From Selaginella moellendorffii (Eukaryota; Streptophyta; Lycopodiopsida; Selaginellales; Selaginellaceae), in NCBI RefSeq assembly GCF_000143415.4, contig NW_003314321.1:1124736-1188735 (forward strand): 64,000 nucleotides of DNA, given 5' to 3'. Of the stretch, positions 1 through 10,600 are shown piece by piece (position 1 is the first letter of the stretch; each line of letters begins with the position of its first letter). Position numbers and translations under genes: made by a program. A model generated the notes under the pieces. The model ran no database searches. It had not been told where the DNA came from and worked only from the letters and a program-made list of their open reading frames with translations.

Positions 1-535
1 AAAACTTTACTATACAAAATCTTCCTTATTAAAGGGTATGTGCATGCCCATTGACCACAGTAACTTACTTTCTATATTCTTAATGGTAATAACTTTAACC
101 TCTTAATGTCTTTCTGAGAGTGTTTTGTGTCATTTGCCTTCTAAGATATAAATTGCAATCACCATTTGGAACACTTTGGTGCTGAGTGGTGTTCTATAAC
201 AAACCCCTGAGTAATAAAATAATGTTTAATTATCTATCTTTTTTATTATAATAAGGCAAATATGGTCATATATCAATGTGTCATAATAATGTAAAAAACA
301 TACTAGGACAATGTCAAATATCTTCAAATAGCTTATTTACCTCTTTATTATCATCAATGTCCCTTTTAGGAGCACAAATATGAGTGAAATACCACCACCT
401 TCAAATACCACCACCTTACTATTACAAATCTCCATACAAGTATGAGTATGAATAATAATAGAAATAATAATTGTGTGATAATTGTTTTTCTTAATGTGGG
501 CATAATTACATGCCACATCATCTCTATCTCTCACA
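1..535. other. AT-rich stretch without recognisable genes
   Basis: This stretch is strongly AT-rich compared with the rest of the window. I see no open frame with family resemblance, no terminal repeats and no RNA gene in it. It abuts the decayed CDC20-like sequence. It may be old transposon or simple intergenic sequence. Confidence 0.5.
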
Positions 536-1098
536 CCAGATGTGGAGTAGATTATCGTTCCTGCCGCTGGCCAGCTGTTGCCACATGGTGACCACTTCAA
601 GCCGCACACCTCTTGACAGTGTCCTGTGAGAACTGGCGCCTTGCAAAGCTAATCGTTCCATCATCGGAAGCAAGCCAAGGTTTTACCGTCGTGGTCGCAG
701 CTTTTGGATGATCCATTCCAAGCCAGAGACGTGACACGTGATGACTGCTAAAGGTTCGAATCTACATGTTCCAAGAAAGAAAAGCTTGCATGAGGAAGTT
801 GAGATCACAAACCTGGCTTCTGCTGGTGGCATGGATGCGTGCGCTGCTCAGTCCCACTGCAATCAAGCTTTCATTGTCGGACCATGCGTGTCATGCTCCT
901 CGCATTTGCTAAGTTGGAAGCTCTAGCCAGTGTCGGCGTCCCACAGGTAGACGGCAGGCCCCAGAGCGACGGCGACTGTGTTGTTGCAACTCCAGTCTAG
1001 TAAGTTGAGGTAGTAGTCGTCCACGCTCTCAGGGGCATCTCTCAGGAGTCTTGTGTCACGGTTCCAAGGAAGAACACTCTACAGAATTGATTGACAAT
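536..1098 (-). pseudogene. CDC20-like WD40 gene remnant, C-terminal part
   Basis: Read on the minus strand, the segment at about 915-1075 gives [16 protein letters not shown] followed by a [14 protein letters not shown]-like stretch, the first WD40 blade of CDC20/FZR anaphase-promoting-complex activators. Further on come IAVGLSSARI at about 820-860 and, at 536-600, EVCGLKWSPCGN and NDNLLHIW, which match the CDC20 signature around QLASGGNDN. The last two pieces are in different frames, consistent with a single-base loss near 570. A stop follows the first blade, and the spacing between blades is too short for a complete propeller. The N-terminal half of the same gene lies at 5425-5700, on the other side of an inserted Copia element. 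It is a pseudogene by frameshift, stop and insertion. Confidence 0.75.
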
Positions 1099-1103
1099 GT
1101 ATG
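1099..1103. repeat. Target-site duplication of the Copia element, left copy
   Basis: GTATG lies immediately outside the left LTR and is repeated at 5420-5424 outside the right LTR. A 5-bp duplication is what Ty1/Copia integrases make, so the two LTRs are the true ends of one insertion. Confidence 0.9.
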
Positions 1104-1190
1104 TGAGACAAATCGGGATCAAAGCGCACCGCGCTAGCGGACAGAACAGGAAAACCCTAATGGACACGTGGCGAGGTGTGTCGTGTAACA
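1104..1190 (-). repeat. 3' LTR of the Copia element (87 bp)
   Basis: By eye this is identical base for base to 5333-5419. It is the 3' LTR because the coding sequence runs on the minus strand. It contains an ACCCTAA motif and CCACGTGTCC, a G-box core (CACGTG), which could act as promoter elements in the other copy. Confidence 0.93.
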
Positions 1191-3052
1191 CTCCCCCCCA
1201 AACCGAAGCCACTCACCAAACCAAATCTGTCACGTAGGAGCTGAAACTGGTGTGGCCCCAACGGCTTAGTGAGAAGATCGGCTGGCATATCCTGTGTCCC
1301 GAGATGTTGGACGGCGAGGGTGCCACCGTCAACCAACTCACGCACATAGTGAAATTGGACTTCAATGTGCTTCGAGCGGGCATGGTGGACGGGGTTCTTG
1401 GACATGGCAATGCTGCTTCGGTTGTCACACCAAGAAGTAGTGGGGCCAGCTTGTGCACATCCCAGCTCAGCAAGTAACCCTCGAGCCCAGACCACATCCC
1501 TGCTACCAGTAGTGAGTGCGATGTACTCCGCTTCTGCACTAGAAAGGGCCACCACAGATTGTCGCTTGGAGGCCCACGTGATGGCACCTCCTGAGAAGGA
1601 AAGGCAAATGCCAGAAGTCGAGCGATGACCTTTGTTGTTGGCAAAACTAGCATCTGTGTAGCATGCTAATGATGCATCACCCCCTGAATAAGCAATGCCA
1701 TAGTCCATAGTGCCCCGGAGGTATCTCACGATACGCTTGGCAGCTTGCCAATGTATGGTGGTTGGTGATGTGTTGTACTGACTCAAGGCAATAGTCGCAT
1801 ATGTGATGTCGGGGCGAGTCATCAGGGCCAAATATGTGAGGCAACCAATGAGATGCCGATAGGGAGTCCCAGTGGGTAGAGGCTCACCAGACTGCTCAAC
1901 TGTGAGGTTGATAGCACCAACGACCATCGGGGTCTTGACGGGGTGGCAATCACGCATACCAAACCGATCCAGCAAGACTTCGACTTTACGTCGTTGGCTA
2001 AGCATGTAGCCACCAGAATCAGGATCACGTGTGACTTCAAAGCCAAGAAAGTAGGAGACTCTGCCAAGGTCCTTCATCTGGAATTGCTGGCTGAGAGCAT
2101 CTTTCAGAGCAGCAATGGCATCGTTGTCATCACCCATGATGAGCAAATCATCAACGTAGAGGGCCACAATAACCATGCGCTCAGCATGACCATTGACATA
2201 CACATTGTGATCAGCATGACAGCGACGAAAGCCTTGAGCACGTAGGGTGGCATCAAATTTTTGATACCAAATACGAGAGCTCTGTTTTAAGCCATACAAA
2301 GCTTTCCGCAATTGCCATATAGGGCCACCAGGGGCAACATCGTCCTCAAAACCAGGAGGTATATGCATATAGATGTCCTCTTGCAAATCCCCATTCAGAA
2401 ATGCAGTTTTGACATCCATATGGTGGACTTGCCATTTGCGAGCAGCTGCAAGGGCAAAAAGAGTACGGAGGCTGGCCATTTTTACAACCGGTGAGAATGT
2501 TTCATCGTAGTCAAGGCCATGGACTTGGCGAAAACCACGAACAACCAACCGTGCCTTATAACGTACAACCTGGCCATCTTTCCCATACTTTTTGGAAAAA
2601 ATCCATTTTGGATCCAAAACACGTCGTCCCGGTGGCGCTGAATCAACTGGAACATAAGTTCCGTTAGCCCGAATGGAAGAAACTTCTTCCGCAATAGCTT
2701 CCATCCAAGATGAAGCCTCAGGTCCTGAGATAGCCTCATCATAGGTCATGGGGATGCCGATGTCAATAAGGCCACAAAAGTCATCAAGCTCTGCAGCATC
2801 TGCTTCAGCATTTTCCCGGACTTTTAACGAGGGCCGACGTTCCCGGGGGTGATCAAGAACTGGCATCGGATCAGGCATGCCACGACGTCGACAAGGTGGT
2901 GGAGGTGTCGGAGGCGTCGGAGGCCTATCCTCAACTAGAGGAGCATCAGCTGGTTCAAGCATGTCCAGAAGTGGAGGATTCCCCAATGGAATCTCTGGTG
3001 GCAACTCATAAATAGGATCTTGAGGCGGAGGCAAGAGTGGACCATCTCCCAT
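1157..3052 (-). CDS. Copia reverse transcriptase and RNase H, downstream of an in-frame stop
   Basis: This is the second part of the Copia polyprotein. It shows the reverse transcriptase start region (DVKTAFLNGDLQ), a LYGLKQS motif and the catalytic YVDD box. RNase H follows with CYTDASFA, a TWASKRQ stretch, LSSAEAEY and WCDNRSS, and the usual end ADLLTKPL. The 3' end overlaps the 3' LTR. The frame is the same as the Gag-integrase part and is open back to the TGA at 3074. The first ATG in frame is at 3052, so as it stands this half could only be made by stop read-through or internal initiation. No other damage is visible. Confidence 0.9.
   Translation of the reverse strand: MGDGPLLPPPQDPIYELPPEIPLGNPPLLDMLEPADAPLVEDRPPTPPTPPPPCRRRGMPDPMPVLDHPRERRPSLKVRENAEADAAELDDFCGLIDIGIPMTYDEAISGPEASSWMEAIAEEVSSIRANGTYVPVDSAPPGRRVLDPKWIFSKKYGKDGQVVRYKARLVVRGFRQVHGLDYDETFSPVVKMASLRTLFALAAARKWQVHHMDVKTAFLNGDLQEDIYMHIPPGFEDDVAPGGPIWQLRKALYGLKQSSRIWYQKFDATLRAQGFRRCHADHNVYVNGHAERMVIVALYVDDLLIMGDDNDAIAALKDALSQQFQMKDLGRVSYFLGFEVTRDPDSGGYMLSQRRKVEVLLDRFGMRDCHPVKTPMVVGAINLTVEQSGEPLPTGTPYRHLIGCLTYLALMTRPDITYATIALSQYNTSPTTIHWQAAKRIVRYLRGTMDYGIAYSGGDASLACYTDASFANNKGHRSTSGICLSFSGGAITWASKRQSVVALSSAEAEYIALTTGSRDVVWARGLLAELGCAQAGPTTSWCDNRSSIAMSKNPVHHARSKHIEVQFHYVRELVDGGTLAVQHLGTQDMPADLLTKPLGPHQFQLLRDRFGLVSGFGLGGSVTRHTSPRVH
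1191..1202 (-). other. Polypurine tract of the Copia element
   Basis: On the minus strand the bases directly before the 3' LTR read TTTGGGGGGGAG, a purine run in the position where plus-strand DNA synthesis is primed in LTR retrotransposons. Confidence 0.8.
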
Positions 3053-3073
3053 AAGTGGGATCAAAGGAACAAG

Positions 3074-5308
3074 TCAAGTCTCAGCAATAAAAGAAGGATC
3101 TTGAAGAGCCTCTGTACGCATGGGAAAGTCGTCTTCATTGAACATGACATCTGTGCTTACAATAGCCTTGTGAGAGGCAAGATCCCACAACTTGTAAGCT
3201 TTTCTCCCGATAGTGTCGTCCTGTGCATATCCCACGAAGATGAATTTTTTACTCTTGGGATCTAGCTTTTTCCGAAGTTGATCAGGGGTATGTGCGTATG
3301 CTGCACAACTGAAGACCCGAAAGTGGGACACATCAGGAGTAGAACCTGTCCAAAATGCCTCAGGGGTTTTTCCATCCAAAGCAGCCGTGGCAAGGCGATT
3401 TTGTACATGCATTGCTGTGGCTATGGCCTCTTGCCAAAACATCTTGTCAAGATGTGCATCAGCTAACAAAGCACGAGCAGCATTGACAAGAGTACGATTC
3501 TTCCTTTCTGCAACACCATTTTGCTGGGGGGTGTAGCGGGCTGTAGCTTGCAGTCGTATGCCTACATCACGACAGATGCCCCGAAGCTCATTGTTGAGGT
3601 ATTCGCCACCACCATCAACTCGAAGAGCTTTTATCTTTCGACCAAGGAGGTTTTCAACGTATGCCTTGTACGTTTGAAAGGCAGCAACTGCATCACTCTT
3701 ACGTATCAAGAAGTGGATGCATGTTCGACGGCTATAGTCATCAATGAATGTGATGAAATATCTTGCGCCATCGTGACTTGGCACGTCCATGGGGCCGCAA
3801 AGATCAGAATGGACTAAGTCCAGAAGTCCAAGTGCTCGATGCTTACTCGGTGAGAAGTTCCGGCGGTGATGCTTGCCTAAAACACAAGCTTCACAAAATG
3901 TAGATGGGATACGTCGGAAATCCAATCCAGTAACGATATCTTGGGATTTCATCCGTTGAAGAGATTGGTAATGAACATGACCGAGTCTTTTATGCCAAAG
4001 CTCCGCACGAGAATCTGCCTCCACAGTCTGAAAGGCTTGAACTGGGTCGACAGCAGTAATCTCATACAAGTCCCCAATGCGTGACCCACGAAGCAACTGT
4101 GTACCAAGCATATGAAAGTCGCTAGAGTCAACTAAAGAGACTCCCTTTGCATCAAAGACTACCACCGCATTTTGATCACATAGCTTGGCGACGGACATTA
4201 AGTTTCGTCGCAAGGTGGAAACATGCATGGCACCATCAAAGGCCATGGTCCTCCCATGATCGAGTGAGAGCCGGAATTGCCCGATGCCGTCCACCGGGAT
4301 GGTGGTATTGTCACCTAAATGAACACCACGTTTTCCAATGCTCGGCTGATAACACTCAAAAAGACTCTTCTTATTGCTCATAAGATTAGTACAACCAGAG
4401 TCTAAGAGCCACCGGCTTGGTGCGGCAATTGCCTCTGCGTTGTAGAGCTCCTCAACAGCCTCATTTGCAGTAGCAATTCCATCACGCTCAAGCAAATTAG
4501 CTTTCGCCAACGTAGCTAGTCGCTTGACAGGCTTGGGAGCAGGGCAATCTCGAGCCCAATGGCCCATCGCCAAGAAGCGAGCACACTGATTCTTAGCAAG
4601 TCTGGGCTTGGCACGCCCAGATGCCACGGAATTTTGCCCTTTCTGGGCATTTGCAGCTGCATGCGGTTTTGCCACCTGGGCATCACCAGAAGCCTGCGAA
4701 GCATACATAGCCTGTGGCATTTCAGCTCTCTCGCTTCGCATGGCCTCAATGTTGCGAAGACTCCTCACGGCATCTGCCCAAGTCATCCCTGGTTGGAGAA
4801 GCAGGCTCTCAACTGCATTCTTCCAGCTCGCTGGCAAGGACCTGTAGAGCCGCAGCCTCTGCTGTTCATCCGTGAGACAGTGCTTCGCCCCAGCAGCTGC
4901 AAGTTGTGTGAAGAAACCCTGGAGCTTGGCAGTGTGAGTCTGGATACTGCCATTTTCCTCTAGCCTCAAGGAATCCATTTGTGAATGGATGTTAAAGACA
5001 TCCATTTCACTCTTGGTGCCATAAGTGTCACTCAGCCACTTCCAAAGCTCTGCCGCAGTGGACTTTGGAATCGATGGGGTAGCAAAGAGAACATTTGAGG
5101 ACAAGCACATTGCAATACTCCCTTTAGCCTTGGAATCCCGAAGGTTCCAATCACGCACCTCAGCAGCGCTAGAGCCTGGAGCCGGTGATGACTCTGTCCC
5201 ATCTACAATCCCCAACAAACCATGAAACAAGAGATAGGATTCAAGATGGATCTTGAATCCCTCAAACCCTTCTCCATCAAACTCGCGGATGGATGGCTTT
5301 CCTTCCAT
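3074..5308 (-). CDS. Copia Gag, protease and integrase
   Basis: This 744-residue frame starts 24 bases after the primer-binding site. Residues 1-240 are a UBN2-like Gag. At residues 242-255 there is a CCHC zinc knuckle in which the second cysteine is replaced by phenylalanine (CARFLAMGHWARDC). The aspartic protease motif DSG is at about residue 303. Integrase follows with the HHCC zinc-binding domain (WHKRLGH, then CEACVLGKHH) and a DDE core (HSDLCGP, VDGGGEY, YTPQQNGVAERKNRT). The frame ends in TGA at 3074-3076, in the linker where Copia integrase normally continues into reverse transcriptase. The next codons continue in the same frame, so the stop is most simply one base change. Confidence 0.93.
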   Translation of the reverse strand: MEGKPSIREFDGEGFEGFKIHLESYLLFHGLLGIVDGTESSPAPGSSAAEVRDWNLRDSKAKGSIAMCLSSNVLFATPSIPKSTAAELWKWLSDTYGTKSEMDVFNIHSQMDSLRLEENGSIQTHTAKLQGFFTQLAAAGAKHCLTDEQQRLRLYRSLPASWKNAVESLLLQPGMTWADAVRSLRNIEAMRSERAEMPQAMYASQASGDAQVAKPHAAANAQKGQNSVASGRAKPRLAKNQCARFLAMGHWARDCPAPKPVKRLATLAKANLLERDGIATANEAVEELYNAEAIAAPSRWLLDSGCTNLMSNKKSLFECYQPSIGKRGVHLGDNTTIPVDGIGQFRLSLDHGRTMAFDGAMHVSTLRRNLMSVAKLCDQNAVVVFDAKGVSLVDSSDFHMLGTQLLRGSRIGDLYEITAVDPVQAFQTVEADSRAELWHKRLGHVHYQSLQRMKSQDIVTGLDFRRIPSTFCEACVLGKHHRRNFSPSKHRALGLLDLVHSDLCGPMDVPSHDGARYFITFIDDYSRRTCIHFLIRKSDAVAAFQTYKAYVENLLGRKIKALRVDGGGEYLNNELRGICRDVGIRLQATARYTPQQNGVAERKNRTLVNAARALLADAHLDKMFWQEAIATAMHVQNRLATAALDGKTPEAFWTGSTPDVSHFRVFSCAAYAHTPDQLRKKLDPKSKKFIFVGYAQDDTIGRKAYKLWDLASHKAIVSTDVMFNEDDFPMRTEALQDPSFIAET

Positions 5309-5320
5309 AGCGCTATCCCA

Positions 5321-5332
5321 GCTCCGATACCA
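5321..5332 (-). other. Copia primer-binding site (initiator tRNA-Met)
   Basis: On the minus strand TGGTATCGGAGC follows the 5' LTR with no gap. It is complementary to the 3' end of plant initiator methionine tRNA (usual site TGGTATCAGAGC) with one difference, which would form a G-U pair. Confidence 0.88.
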
Positions 5333-5419
5333 TGAGACAAATCGGGATCAAAGCGCACCGCGCTAGCGGACAGAACAGGAAAACCCTAATGGACACGTGG
5401 CGAGGTGTGTCGTGTAACA
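5333..5419 (-). repeat. 5' LTR of the Copia element (87 bp)
   Basis: This is the promoter-bearing LTR for the minus-strand element, identical to 1104-1190. It is followed outward by the GTATG target duplication at 5420-5424. Its 87 bases must hold promoter, R region and polyadenylation signal. Confidence 0.93.
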
Positions 5420-5424
5420 GTATG

Positions 5425-5700
5425 TACCTGGTGTGGTTTGTTGGAAGAAGGCAAGATGTCCAACTCGGTGTCGAGACAATGGTGGATGTTCAACGAGGGG
5501 CTTTTGTGAAGGCCAGGATCTTGGGGCTCCCTGTCTCGCAGCTTAGAAGATTCTCGGCCAGGATGATCTTCCTGGCAAGGAAACGTTAGGCTACAGGACT
5601 CTTTACCTTAACAGGCGATGCAACCTCGGATGGAGTGTGGCTGCTTTCGTGGAGCAGATTAAAATGCGCTAGATCCTGTGGCACACTTTGAATATCCTAG
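5425..5700 (-). pseudogene. CDC20-like gene remnant, N-terminal part
   Basis: Minus-strand translation gives QDLAHFNLLHES, then KIILAENLLSCETGSPKILAF, which resembles the conserved YxxLLAE...RILAF block before the propeller of plant CDC20 proteins, and then PTNHTRYI next to the insertion point. Stops follow SPVKVKSPVA and KAPR, so the reading frame is not intact. The sequence continues across the Copia insertion into the WD40 fragments at 536-1098. The host copy carries more damage than the element, so it was probably already dead when the element arrived. Confidence 0.7.
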
Positions 5701-5739
5701 TCCACCGGAAAAAATTAAAATGCATTGAAAAGGTGAACA

Positions 5740-7620
5740 AGGATCTCAACACTTCTAATTCACATGATGCTTGAGGGGATTGGGATGTACTAGATGTTCC
5801 ATGACCATGCTCTAAGTTGGTGGATTGAGCTCCCCACGAAAATTCCTCTGTTGCTCACCTCTTGATGGAGAGGCTCTCATTGCTCATCGTTCAAGTTATT
5901 GACTGTACAACCTTGACATTGGACTAGCAGACCAAGAGCATAAGGTGATCCTATATGAAGATGTGAGTTTTCATGCTTGAGGCATCCATGACCAGCACAA
6001 GCTGGAGTTGTGGCAGTTCTAGTTTTTTAGTTGCACGGTGGTGTATCTTCTACACCTCAAATCTGAAGTGTTACAACATTTCTCAGGTTCAAAGCTGTAG
6101 GCAAGAGGGCAGCACTTGAAACTACTCAGGTGTGACGGAGGTGGTGAGTACACATAAGGTGAATTCAATCGAGTTTGCCAAGAGGCTGAAGAATTCACAG
6201 CTGCTTATTCTCCCCAGCAAAACGGTTGCGTTGAGAGGAAGAATCACACTCTGGTGGAAAGTACACGAGCTATGCTACAGGTTAGTGGCCCAGTTGACGG
6301 ACATTGGATGGAAGCCCTTGTTTCACACTTGCGCATGAAGCTTGGGCCACATGAAGAAAGCTTGATGCTAAGAGCGTTGAGTGTAAATTCTTGGGTTACA
6401 GGCTGCTTGGCGTCTCCAAATTCATGCTGCCTGGCATCTCCGGAATCCTGCTACACACATAGTGATTATCAGCAGGTGAACTTTAACAAGCTTGTCTCAC
6501 AGCCTACCTCCTCCAGAAACTGTGGGAGCTTCTTCATCTTTGAGACATCCTCCTGAGGATCTTTGAGTGGGCTCAATCTCCATCTCAGTGACACCAGTGG
6601 TGAATGTCCCCTGGATCTCGTTCCTCCAGATTTGACAGTCCGTGCCAGACAATCGCCTCTACTATTAGAAACTTCTGATGGTGCCCCTCTTATGCTCAAG
6701 CCATGGATTCTCCAGGAGCTAAATTCTAGCTTGCTGCAATGGAGAATGAGATGCATTCGCATTCGCAGAGGAAGAATGGCACGTGTTGGTTTCTTGCATT
6801 CCAAGGCATGCATAAGGCTGACTTTCATGGATTCTTCATGCCTTCTCAAGTTTGCTGGTGCGGGTGACTAGGACATAGAGCAGTTATATGTCACTACTGC
6901 TTATCTCTATGGAGAATTGGAAGAGGAAATTTACATGCAGCAGCCAGATGGATTTGCCAAACTAGGAAAAGAGAGTCGCAGCAATCTTTACATCCAGTTC
7001 TGCGCACCGGATTTCACCATCCTTGGCCTCTATGTTAATGACAGTCTGGTCACTGCCATGTGAAGAAGAACCTGTCGACCCAGTTCGGAATGAAGGCACT
7101 TGTGAGATATTTTCTTGGCATGATGGAGCTGATTGGTGACTGTGCACAAGGAATTATCTATGTCCATCAACATTGACATTCTCTGTCAAACTCTCATCCA
7201 GTCTATCGGGAGCTTGCTATATCGCCTGCTTGTGGTACCAGGGCGGGCAACTTGGCTTTAGTGACGCTGACTGGGCAGGGATACCCACTTCCCATCTCAT
7301 TCCAAAAAGTTAGCCACACATTGTGGACTCCATGTCCCTTACCACTATGAGCCCAATTTCCGTATGAGTCTCTAGGGGGAGTATTTGGCTGCCTCTCATG
7401 CAGCCAAAAAACGAACGTTTGGCTCAGAGCCTTACTTGCAGAGATTGGCCTCCCTCAGCAAGGTCCAACGAGGCTGTGGCGTGACAACCAGCTCAACCCT
7501 CGCTACCATTGCCACACCAAGATCATCACTTGATTCTTGAGATGGCATACTGCACGGCCGATATCTTAGGTATGATTACTCCTTTGGCATAGGAGGCTGT
7601 AATAACTCGACTAAATATTT
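5740..7620 (+). mobile_element. Heavily decayed Copia retrotransposon remnant
   Basis: Three islands in Copia order can be read on the plus strand, in changing frames. Integrase at about 6060-6310 gives CDGGGEYT, YSPQQNGVAERKNHT and STRAMLQ. Reverse transcriptase at about 6870-7050 gives TAYLYGELEEEIYMQQPDGF and a YVND-like remnant. RNase H at about 7375-7600 gives EYLAASHAAK and a TADILG end. Many stops and frameshifts are present, and I found no LTRs. The piece ends about 15 bases from the stop codon of DNA2. It is from a different Copia lineage than the element at 1104-5419, judging by IN and RT residues. Confidence 0.8.
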
Positions 7621-7633
7621 CCAAAGGGTGCTG

Positions 7634-10600
7634 CTAAATTACAACCTTGTATGGATCTTCAGGAAGCCTAACTAGGCCGCCTTGGTCCTGTACCTGAAAG
7701 GAACATACTTAAAGCATCCGTCTCGAGCTCTTAGCGAATCTCACCTGCTGAATAAGAAGCTCAAGCAATGGAATTGACGAAAGTGCCTTCATGGAGCCAA
7801 TCATAATAAGCTTTTTCTGCAGTTGAACATCAGCTGAGTGGATAGATGTAAGCGCCGGTTTACCTTGGCTCTGGTTATTGCAACATTGATTCGATGCCAG
7901 TCTGTTAGAAGGGATCCTAAAACTCGATGATCTTCGGATAGCGCAAACGATACTAGAATGCAATCCTTGTCTTTTCCCTGACAAACAGATGTTACGTCTC
8001 ATGGAACATAGGAAACCAACCTGGTATTTGTCGATAGTATGGACTTCGACGTCCGCGAGGCCTGCACCATTGTCACTTATCCGTTGCCTGATGTAATCTA
8101 CCTGGCCTTTGTAAGGGCTGATCACCCCCACGGAGCGTGTATCCACTCCACCTTTCTTTAAATTATGGAGTATCTGGGAGCGAACTCTGGGTCTCAGAAA
8201 AGAATGAGGAAACCGATACTCACATCAATCAATACAGAACACTCGACAGAGTTGTGCTTTGCGTGACCATGATGCCTATCTTGTGAGCTAATATTGTCTG
8301 CATTTATCCGAAATCTGTAACCCGACAAAACTAATCAAAGTGAAACATTACCTACGTCCAGGAAAAGTACACTTAGCGCGCAATCTAAAACCTGCAGAGC
8401 ATACTTTAGTAAAATCGTGTCTTAGGAGTACCAGACTCATTTACCTGTTGAGTCCATGGAGGTAATCCCTTTGAAATATCTACATAAAGCCGAGCGTTGG
8501 CGACTTCGGTTGATCCACATCTCAAACGATTGCCATAAATTAAAACATTCGAAAGGTTCATTATGGCTGAGCACATACGATACTGCAAAACACGCAGCTA
8601 ATATCCAGCTAACAGCAGAAAATTTACCTGGAATTCAAGAGCCGCAACAGCAAATGGGTGCGCTTCGGAAAGCTTGCGAAAGAGGCTGATAGCCATTCCC
8701 TTTTCTCTAGCCTCCGCACTCTGCAATGCATGTGTGATGTCACTACAGCAAAAGACTAATTTAGCACCTGAACAAGAGGAGGGAGCTGATAGTGATCACC
8801 AACAAGAACGAAGGCTCGTGCATACCGCAGCGGTCCTAAACAAACCTGGATACACCAGCTTCAGTGATAGTACACTGTCACAAACACTCACAGGTAAAGT
8901 AATCTGTCCAGCCTCGTCAACGATGCAGACGTCGAACTTCCGTCTGGAAAATAAAGCGTGCGTTATGCCAAGGCAAGTCGTTCCAACTACTCGAGCTTGA
9001 CTTATTTTCAAACTCAGCTCGTCGACAGATGTCACGTTTGTCCCTATGGCATGTTGAACAAGCTCGGGATGAATCGTTTCTGGCCTACCCACACGAACGA
9101 AGTCTACGCCCTGCAACACCACGTGCTTGAGGAAAAAAACGACAATATTCATCACACCTGGGACTTCAGTTTCAAAAGTATGTTGTCAATAGCAGAGTTC
9201 GTGTACGACGCCAACAAAATAGACAAGCCTCTTAAGAGCAGAGCCCGTACCGCATAGACGATTGTTGAGGTCTTTCCTGTGCCAGGCATTCCCAGTATTA
9301 GACAGTAGTCTCTGGCTGAGATTATCTGCATGAAACATTCCAGTGAGTACACTTGGGGTGAACATATAAAACCAAGCTTACCTTCCCGATAGCACTGCGC
9401 TGGTCTTTGTTCAGATTTGTTAGTGTATTAACATAAGTTGAAGCAGGGTCTTGGCTAACTCTTAAAAAATTGTCGAACACCGGTGCCTGGTCGAGAACGT
9501 CCACACAGAACATCTAAAATCGTAAATGCTTACCTCAAGATCGACAATAAGTTCGCGGGAACGCCTAGCCCCATCTCTCACAAAAAGTTGTAACACATTA
9601 TATCTTCGAAGGACAAGTTAGAGCAACAAAATTTTACAGATGGCTTACCTCATAACAGCAAAAGAGGAACTACTATCATCCCTATCTAGTCGCCACACTT
9701 CATGAAATATTCTATTTGCCTTGGTAGTTCCAGGCAACCTTAGCGCACGAGATACGGAGACCTGGAAACAATGTAAGTCATAATCAGAGAAGACAAGCAA
9801 GCGTTACCATAACGAAGTCAGGGTTGATACTTCTGACAATACCTCCGGCAAGTGCGAAAAAACCACTTTCCGTGCTCAACAACTGCGGAAAACATCATAA
9901 AGGGCAAAAGAACAACCAAAGCACATACCACGTAATCTCCTAATGTGAATATTTGTTCCTGGTTACCCTTTTGTAGATTACTCGATGATGCTGCCTTTTG
10001 AAAACGATAAATAACGCTTCCAGGCCTTTCCTTGTCATCATTGAAGGATGTTATGACCATTGACGAAAGACATCGATTACGTTCTTCCCGCTGACCACCG
10101 CAAGGTCTCCATATTTCGCTTTGAGTGGACTGAGATAACAAGCAGAATTGAGACCGAAGAAAACGCCATAACGTACTTACAAAATGCAATTGAGCTTCCA
10201 AATCAATCAAATGTTCCCAATGCTGAAGAAATTTCCCATGCTTGTGATTTAGGTGGGCAGTGAATGCATCAAAAACTTCCCCGAGACCACTGGACTCTCC
10301 CGTTCCACCGTCTTGCACCTGGAGCTCATTGTCAGGGTCTCGAAAACATCGACATTTGTGAGCACACACCTTATGGTACATAGTGCACACGTCAAGGAGC
10401 GGGCATCCACGGCACATGTGCGAGCTCTGCATAGAATCGGTTACTTTTTGGTGGAAGAAAGAAACATCTAACCTGCAACATTGGCGGTAAAGCCTGAGTT
10501 GACAAAGCACGAAGCAGATGAGATGCATGCTCGTTCCGCCGCATCAAAAGACCTGTAACGTCCGCACGTTGAGCCTGAATGCCCTGTTTTGAACTTGATC

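Larger units (their letters stand above)
1104..5419 (-). mobile_element. Complete Ty1/Copia LTR retrotransposon with 87-bp LTRs
   Basis: The element is 4,316 bases long and lies on the minus strand. It has two identical 87-bp LTRs that begin TG and end CA in either reading, a 5-bp target duplication (GTATG), a primer-binding site and a polypurine tract. The coding part gives Gag, protease, integrase, reverse transcriptase and RNase H in that order, which is the Copia order. All coding sequence lies in a single frame broken by one TGA codon between integrase and reverse transcriptase. Identical LTRs indicate a recent insertion, although 87 bases gives little resolution. LTRs this short on a full-length autonomous Copia are unusual; most are a few hundred bases. 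The element sits inside a decayed CDC20-like gene of the same orientation. Confidence 0.95.
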
